From Nematostella vectensis (lineage: Eukaryota > Cnidaria > Anthozoa > Actiniaria > Edwardsiidae): a DNA stretch of 60,000 nt. This document shows, in pieces, positions 53,382 to 60,000 of the stretch (positions within the stretch are counted from its first letter, which is position 1; each line of letters starts with the position of its first letter). Location: the NCBI RefSeq assembly GCF_932526225.1, contig NC_064042.1, positions 14,025,040 through 14,085,039 on the forward strand. Direction: 5' to 3'. The notes beneath the pieces were generated by a model. It had not been told where the DNA came from, did not search any database, and saw only the letters and a list, made by a program, of their open reading frames with translations. The position numbers and the translations under genes are program-made.

Positions 53382-56300
53382 GGCAGTCTTTATAAGGATT
53401 TATGTATTACAGAGGTTCTATTAATAGATCCGTTATACAGAGGGTGTCTTTGCAAGTTGGTTACAGACGCGCCGGTCTTGGCGTGGGGGAAGCGAGGGCC
53501 GGACCTTTTCCTACTGGACTCCACGGACCAACTTTTTTCTTGAGAAAATTAAACAGTGCTGATTTTACTGAATATTGGAAATTTTGTTCGAAAGTTATAA
53601 ACAAAAGGATTACCTTTATCTTTCCCTGTTTAAAATTGAACCACAAGGGTAACCCCTCTTCACTTTTCAAGTGTTTTTGACAAACATTTTTGGCTTTCAC
53701 TTTAGTTCACCTTTCGCTTATCAAAGGAAAATGTAAACAACCGGTCAAAGTACACGATACTATTTACTCAAGGCAAATATTTATTTCAAGTTTTCGGATG
53801 CCGGCATATTATTTTGGTTTTAAAGGGTTGTTATCGCTGTGTGGACCTTACAGTGAACCAGTGACCTGTCACCTTATATTTTTTAAAGATTTTGTTTTTA
53901 AGATCAGTATCTGTTGCATTGTGCTTAGTTTCTCTTCAAAGCAAGATACAAACAAACACAAAGTTTGGCGAGGTCGGGATAAATATTAAAGCGAAAGTTT
54001 TCGAAGAAAAGAGATTCTACATTCTTGTCAACCCGGAATCGTGTTGGTCCTGATTGAGGACATGACAGGTTTGTCATGGTAGTATAACACTAGTCTTAAT
54101 GTCAGAGTGGTTCTGGCTTTGCTGGATGAAAAGCCAAAAATGTTATTTTTGATGTTTGCTGCTTTGTCGAATAACAAAATAATCCTTGGACCGCGCCTAC
54201 AATATAGCGACGCTCTCAAGCTCAAAACCAAATTCAGTTGTGACCCCTGATGACTTCTTTCCCTCTTACTTTACCCCAGATATCGATACGCACGCTTGCC
54301 ACACGTAGACATGTATGTTTGTCTTGAGGATATGTCGACCTTAGCCTTGGCTCTCAAGACTCTCAAGGATTTCCTGTAAACACAGCCGCTGATTCAATCA
54401 ATCGAGCCCTATCATGAGAGGTCGTGCCCCCCGAATACCACACAGTCAACAGCTTGACGAATGGACCTGCTGTGCTGTCCCGGCATGCTCTGAGACCCTT
54501 GCGAGCGCGCCTAAATGCTTCCAACCGCATTTTACCGGCGCGGTTTGTTTTTGTGTTAACCAAAGAAAGCGCTGGTTGCAAAAGCATGCTTTTCCTGTTG
54601 TCGGCTCGTGTTCCCCAGCCAAGTATTTATTCTAATGCTAAGTGTATTTAGTATTAGTATTATTGGCTTTAATCAGTCCTGTATAGAGCATCCCTAATGT
54701 TATTTTACTCAACGTATTCGTTTCTCAGGCGGTTTCATACTATCAGCTTCCGAAGAAAAATGGAAGCAAAACACTTTTAGAACAATACATACATAGTAGC
54801 ATATGCTCTTTTTTATTTTGCATTGACGTGCTCTCTCATAAGTGCATTCTCTTTTGCATTTTTGTCTCCTTGGCCCATTGAAGAATATTATCAAAAAGCG
54901 ATTAGCCAAAAGCATAGCTTCTTCTGAAGTCATTATCATTACTGCCAATGAATGCTTTTGCGATGCAAATGCGTGCATTTTAACGACTTTACTAGAAGAG
55001 ACGGCGGCATACACAGCCTTTAAAATATGTGTATTCAAATCAACCTCATACTAACATAAATCCATGTATCAAATATGCGTAAATGAAATGAAATCCCGGT
55101 TTGGAAAGTTTTAGCATTCTTGTTAGTTTACCTGTGAGTATTCGAAGGTTTAGAAACTTAGGATTCGGCCATTTATACGCTTCCCATGAATCACTGCGGG
55201 CTACGACACATGGATTCTCGAATACAACCATATCACTTCACTTCATCGTAAATAAATTGCGATTTTTAGAGAGCGCAATCAATCGACAAAAAATACACGT
55301 GGCTGCGGGCATTCTGGCCCCTTTCTTCGGCGATCTGTTCAACCTGTCTTAGACCACTAACAGCTTGTCTCACAAACACTCTCATCCGATTGACCCGAAG
55401 GTCGGGAGCCAAGTTTTAATTCTAAGCCGATCTCACGTAAGGTGGAAACGATGACCCTTCGCCGACTGGTGGGGAACAATGTTAAAAGCGATTCATTAGA
55501 AGAAAAATCAAACACAAGTTATAGTGGGGGCCGTCCATGTGTTGGATTACCAGTGCATTATTTTCGCTTCCTCCCTAATCGTTTGCATTAGAAACTGCAG
55601 TTTCTTTTCGTTTTCGGTCACTTATGTCTCCAATCAAATCTCGCGACCCCTCCTAATACGAATAACTCATTATTACGAACAAAGGAATATCAAAAATGCA
55701 AAAGTAAGGACTTTACCTAAACCGGGCGTTACTGTTTGCCACGTTGATCACTGTCTTATCAGTTAGAGACACCATCCGCTGAGATGAGCTGTTTTTCAAA
55801 AGTATGATTCCAGTAACGGATAAGATTAGATACATTCCACTTCTTAAATAAGAAGGAGATCAGGCCATGACGTTCCAAAGGAGAAATAACAAGGTCAAAT
55901 TGTATAGTTGACAGCTGAAAAGTTGCGTTGCATAGTGTCAGAATTGATGCTTATTTTTTGTATAGTTTTTTTTTGTCGCAGTTTAATTGCATTGATATAA
56001 TTGCTTGCACAGATCAAATGCTTATAATTCATTTGCGCAAATTTTGTTATTTATTTATTAAGTTTATGCTTTCTTGTGTAAGTTATTCCACTAGGCATTT
56101 TAAGTGTGCGAGTTTTCTTAGCTCAGTTCGTATTCATAATAATTTTTAAAGAGATCTTCATAAAGTTTTTTTTGTGTGTCTGCGCGCCACCGTACCACAG
56201 GGATTCGTTTGCCATCGCTATTTTATCCTTACTCTTTTTGGCCCCCTCACACTATTTTCTTCTTCACGAGATTAGAAACTAAGACGATAGCGTCACTGCG

Positions 56301-57048
56301 TGGTTATCATTGATCCTTCAGCTTATACTGAGAGCACAGCGTATGGGGATTTTGTCGCGCAAGGCGGTATGTCTAGAAGATACATGTGCGTAGTAAGAAA
56401 TGTAGCTGGCTAACCTTGACTCGGTGGAAATATGCAGGGAATGCCTAAGCACTTGTATGTGGCGAAAAGATGTATAAGAGGGTTTCTGTTTTAGGAAAAG
56501 AAATGCACGTAGCGAGAAGAGAAATTGAATGAGAATGAATCAATAAATCAAGCATGGTTTCGAAAATAAACTTGGTATTCAGTTGACTATAGTAATTGTG
56601 TTTCTGTTTTCTCTTATAATTTTATTCATTTTTTTTGTCATAGCAGTTATACTATTGAAATTGTATGTTAGCTCTTAAAACTTAAATGAAATGTCAAAAA
56701 ATTTAAACCGGGATCTTCTCTGTCGAGAAAACATCACTGTCGAGAAAACGCCACTGCGCGCATAGACAAAAGTGGTCCTTTGTTTTATCCTTTTATCCCA
56801 TCTTTATTTCGAAGCGGAAAGTTGTTTTTCTTGTCTGCTACTATGCATCAAAGATTTGGCATTCTTATCTATTTACTGTAAGCTCATTGAAGTAATATCG
56901 ATATCTGTTTGCGCTTTGCCCGCGCCGATGGCCATATAGCATTACGACTTTCACAGTATGAGATTTCTACACATGCAGCGCGACTCATACCCAAAGACTG
57001 AACAAGTCTAGTTCCTCTCACAAATAAATTGACTATAAGATATTTTAC

Positions 57049-57180
57049 CTTGAGTAAATCCAACTCTTGCTTCAACTGCAGTGAGGACTCACGTACCAGA
57101 GACCGCCGCGTCTAAGCTCACCCGTTCCCTTTTGTAGAAAAGAGCTGCAGTATCTCTGGTACGCTTGAGCGGCTGCTCGG
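57049..57180 (-). other. Candidate SLC16 leader exon (5' UTR)
   Basis: On the minus strand a TATA box is followed about 30 bp later by this stretch, which ends at TTTACTCAAG|GTAAAATA, a good donor. It has no long frame. It contains an 11-bp perfect stem (CGTACCAGAGA at 57092-57102 with TCTCTGGTACG at 57153-57163). SLC16 is the nearest minus-strand gene with an unspliced-in acceptor (50364), so I pair them. Not proven. Confidence 0.45.
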
Positions 57181-57207
57181 TGTCTGGCTATGTACGGTCA
57201 GCGTTCT

Positions 57208-57215
57208 CTTTTATA
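57208..57215 (-). promoter_or_regulatory. TATA box
   Basis: TATAAAAG on the minus strand, in a GC-rich setting (GCGCGGCTTATAAAAGAGAA), with a CCAAT-type GGATTGGC about 30 bp upstream near 57241. Predicts minus-strand initiation at about 57180. Confidence 0.5.
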
Positions 57216-57727
57216 AGCCGCGCGAGCTACTCTAGAACGCCGGATTGGCAAGACCTCCCACCGGAAAACACTACTGGATTTTTCCCCAAAATCCTTGAAC
57301 GTTAGAAATGCGTGACATGAGTGCGACTCATATCGCATCATATCTGAATTATTTCTTGTCTTATTATTTCTGATTGCTCCTCAGGCCTTTGCATATCAAG
57401 AAAATTCAGCCAAAATTTGTCGTTTTTGCCAAACGCGGTCACTTCCATATAAGGAAACTAATATATTCCTTATTTGGAAAAGCTGCACGATTCTTGTCAT
57501 TTTAAAAGTTGTCGTATCGCAGGGGCTTCGTAAACTTTATGACGTGTAATCAGAAGAGAAAAACAGTGAATGTGACCATATTTAGTCTATAGAGAAAGTA
57601 TCTAAAAAGAAACAAGATTCCTCGGTACCAGACCCCCAAAACGACAACTTTTCCTTCATATGCCCATTCTCACCTGCTCTGTGCTTTGTCTTTTGGGCAA
57701 TATCATATTTTCAACAGGATCCTGAAA

Positions 57728-57920
57728 GGGGGGGGGGAGTGGGCAATATCATATTTTCAACAGGGTCCTGAGGGGGGGGGGGGGGGGGGGGAGGGGGGGG
57801 GGAGGAGGGAGGGGGAGGAGGGGGTCCAAATCCCGTCTCCCGGCCATTATTTTCGCAAAATCCCGGTGGCTGGCTATACGGTATATTATCGAGGCCGGGA
57901 GATGAGAGAAAGGGGGGGGG
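57728..57920. repeat. G-rich tract with duplicated GGGCAATATCATATTTTCAA
   Basis: Two copies of GGGCAATATCATATTTTCAA (about 57696 and 57741) each lead into a G run, then a purine tract with a 20-base G run at 57772-57791 and further G blocks to 57920. It has strong G-quadruplex potential. An inverse CCCCTTCAGGACCCC at about 58210-58225 mirrors GGGTCCTGAGGGGG, so the whole 57760-58225 block may be a repeat element. Confidence 0.6.
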
Positions 57921-58286
57921 GGGACCTAAATTTAGAAGGGTTAGGAGCTTAGCAAGTGACGTCCGCTGAGCAGCAAGGTTTGAAGTTTGATGCTATCAAA
58001 AAGCTCTTAAAATGCGAAAAATTATATAGATTAACAACGTTTTCAGCATCAACAAGAAGAGATTTGAAAAATCCTGTTCCCGTTGAATCATGTTGATTCT
58101 CGTTCCCGGTAGACAAATCCCGTTCCCAGTAACCCTGATCCCGTTTTCCCGGTAACCCTGATCCCGTTTTCCCGGCCCAAAATAAGGCGAATCCCGGCCC
58201 CCGTTTTACCCCTTCAGGACCCCTTCAAATTGTCGTTTCGCCGGTGCTGATAAACACAAGACTAGTTCCAGTACCGTGCGAACGGT

Positions 58287-58525
58287 ATTTTGGGGAATGC
58301 TAAGAAAACTAAACCAAAGTTAAGGCTATAATTTTCTTTATGACCCCCTCATAATCAATCAAATCTGTCATCTTTTTGTACAGTATTGTTCTAATGCTGT
58401 ACAGTTAGTCAAAACAGCGACTGAAGTCAGCCTTTCGTACCATCATTCACTCGAACGATTCAACACTACGATTGTGTTTGTTTTTGCCAGAACACGCGCA
58501 TGCGCATGCGTTATTCAGCACTGTC
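58287..58525 (-). repeat. Dispersed repeat family, copy 2
   Basis: About 239 bp, the reverse complement of 12943-13174 with roughly ten percent differences and small indels. It ends at CAGCACTGTC. Non-coding. Confidence 0.8.
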
Positions 58526-60000
58526 ACCCGTCCCCGGAAAAGCAGCTTTTACTTGGCCACCTAAGTGTACCCTGGGTAGCAGAGGCTCATCTTCGCGGCG
58601 ACAATGATTTGAGCGAAGCGCATTGAGTATCAACTGTTATCAATTACTGATAATATTTGATAACCATTTTGTAAATTTGCATCAATTATTATCAATTTAT
58701 TGTCATGTAACGTCGGGATATATGTATATTCATATATGCTTGTTTTTTTAATGCATTCGAGTGTTTTTTTATAAAGCTCCGCGACTTTTCATCAATTTTG
58801 ATAGCGCTGTGGGAATAAGCTCTTCTGAAGTGACTTTGATGATGTTTTAAGAAGTTTTTCCCAGATAAGATATGATCTTTCCCAAATCTTTTACCTCACC
58901 TGAATAAATTCGTTGTACAATAGTTAGGAGAATATCAAAAGCTGATCACAACTCATTGTATTGCATATTAAGTTTTTTATTGCACCACAACAGGAAATGA
59001 AAAGGAAATGTGAACTTCAAATGGTTCTTTTTGGTAATGATAGGATTTATAAGTGTTTTAGGGCTCTATTTTATAGCTTTGCTATTGTAATATCTTGCTG
59101 CTTCTTGGTGTAAACAAGTCGTTCTTTTTTTGTCTGTGTCACGTGTACAACGCGTGTTTGGTCTGTACAAGGCCAAGTCCATTTTAACGCACTCTCTGCA
59201 AAAAAAGGTTCTATCTCTTTTTATTCAACTTTAAAACTTATTATTTAGCTCGGTTGTTTTTGTTTGATACCGCTGGTTCGTCACTGCAAATAATCCTCTT
59301 AAAAGTATAACCTTGGCCTGATCTGTTTGTTGAACACATTTGCTCTTTGTGTTTTGTTTTGAATGCAAATTTTTAAAAGCCTGTCACGTAAAATGACATT
59401 ACCCATATGTATTCTCCATGCAAATATCAACATAACATATCTTTTACGAGTAAAAATAGCTCAAAGTTTTATTCCCTTAATAGTATTTATTCATGTTAAC
59501 TGCTCACAAGGGAGGGGTTTTCCAGGGCATGAAGAAATACTGTACGAAGATAACTGATTACTAAACTTTATGTCAACCTTTATGCCGTCTTTATGAATTA
59601 AGATAATTAGGGGCTAGAGACCCTGTGAATTAAATGTTGATTTTATGCCTTCTTCAACAGAGTCACGGAGCTTTCAATTTTTTTATGCAAAGGAGTACAT
59701 TGTGACACCTTTTGAATAAAATTGAACCGGTATAGAGCGACAATGAACTATCGCTCTGATATGGAGAAATGACAAAAGAAAAGCTAAAACTTATTATTCA
59801 AAAGGCGAGTGCAAATAATGTTAATGTCACGTACTATACAAAAGTAAAACAAACACTGATCTCCTAGAATAAAAAAAACACAGCGAACAGTCAGTGTAAT
59901 ATTCACTGTGAAATCCATAAACGGGCATAGCTCTCGCTAGGGGCAATTTTGCTATCATAACGCTTATATCGAGCTTTCGTTGTAAGTGCTTTGAACATTA

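Larger units (their letters stand above)
50364..57048. other. Probable 5'-UTR intron of SLC16
   Basis: 6.7 kb without convincing coding sequence. It contains a CCAAT-type ATTGGCTG at about 50453, two hairpin-forming inverted repeats (53175-53261 and 53354-53381), and a short direct repeat near 52350-52430 (AGTGGGAATTCTAT twice). Otherwise mixed AT-rich sequence. Extent inferred from the donor at 57049 and the acceptor at 50364. Confidence 0.4.
57240..60000. other. Right-hand flank, mostly intergenic
   Basis: No gene seen. It contains G-rich tracts (57728-57920), runs of ATCCCG/TTCCCGG words (about 58060-58200), the second copy of the dispersed repeat, and AT-rich sequence to the end. No convincing exon or RNA gene on either strand. 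Confidence 0.55.

Overview
The window looks like nuclear DNA of an anthozoan cnidarian, most likely a sea anemone close to Nematostella vectensis. This rests on AT-rich, intron-dense metazoan DNA, compact GT-AG introns, recognisable animal genes (ROBO, NPC2, an SLC16 transporter), and a type of capsid-bearing element I associate with cnidarian genomes. I inferred the species from content; no search was run.

Layout. (1) Bases 1-960 are a 56-bp tandem satellite. (2) About 1040-10030 is a GC-rich, decayed virus-like element. It encodes an A32/FtsK-type packaging ATPase, a probable double-jelly-roll major capsid protein and about ten further small virion or membrane proteins, on both strands. Nearly every gene carries a stop or frameshift; only two adjacent minus-strand genes (2384-3728) are open. 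No protein-primed polymerase, integrase or protease was found in the window. (3) About 36600-11458, minus strand, is a complete ROBO (Roundabout axon-guidance receptor) gene. Seventeen coding exons were phased by eye to a continuous 1525-aa protein: signal peptide, five Ig, two FN3, one TM, and a tail with the Ena-binding WADLLPPPP motif. A probable non-coding leader exon lies near 36.3 kb. (4) About 38457-41640 is an irregular 20-bp satellite. (5) 42039-42748, plus strand, is a two-exon NPC2 sterol-transfer gene of 149 aa. (6) 45271-50363, minus strand, is an SLC16-type 12-TM transporter of 652 aa in four coding exons, with a probable TATA-driven leader exon at 57049-57180. (7) The rest is intron or intergenic DNA with MITE-like inverted-repeat elements, minisatellites and unusually long G/C homopolymers.

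The most unusual pattern: in all three host genes a tandem repeat spans an exon/intron boundary, so near-identical copies of a real splice site lie in the adjacent intron. In ROBO about 13 copies of a 60-bp unit lie downstream of the exon-14 donor, in NPC2 one 52-bp copy lies downstream of the exon-1 donor, and in SLC16 five extra 78-bp copies lie upstream of the exon-2 acceptor. The second strong story is the decayed capsid/ATPase element with no visible replication module.
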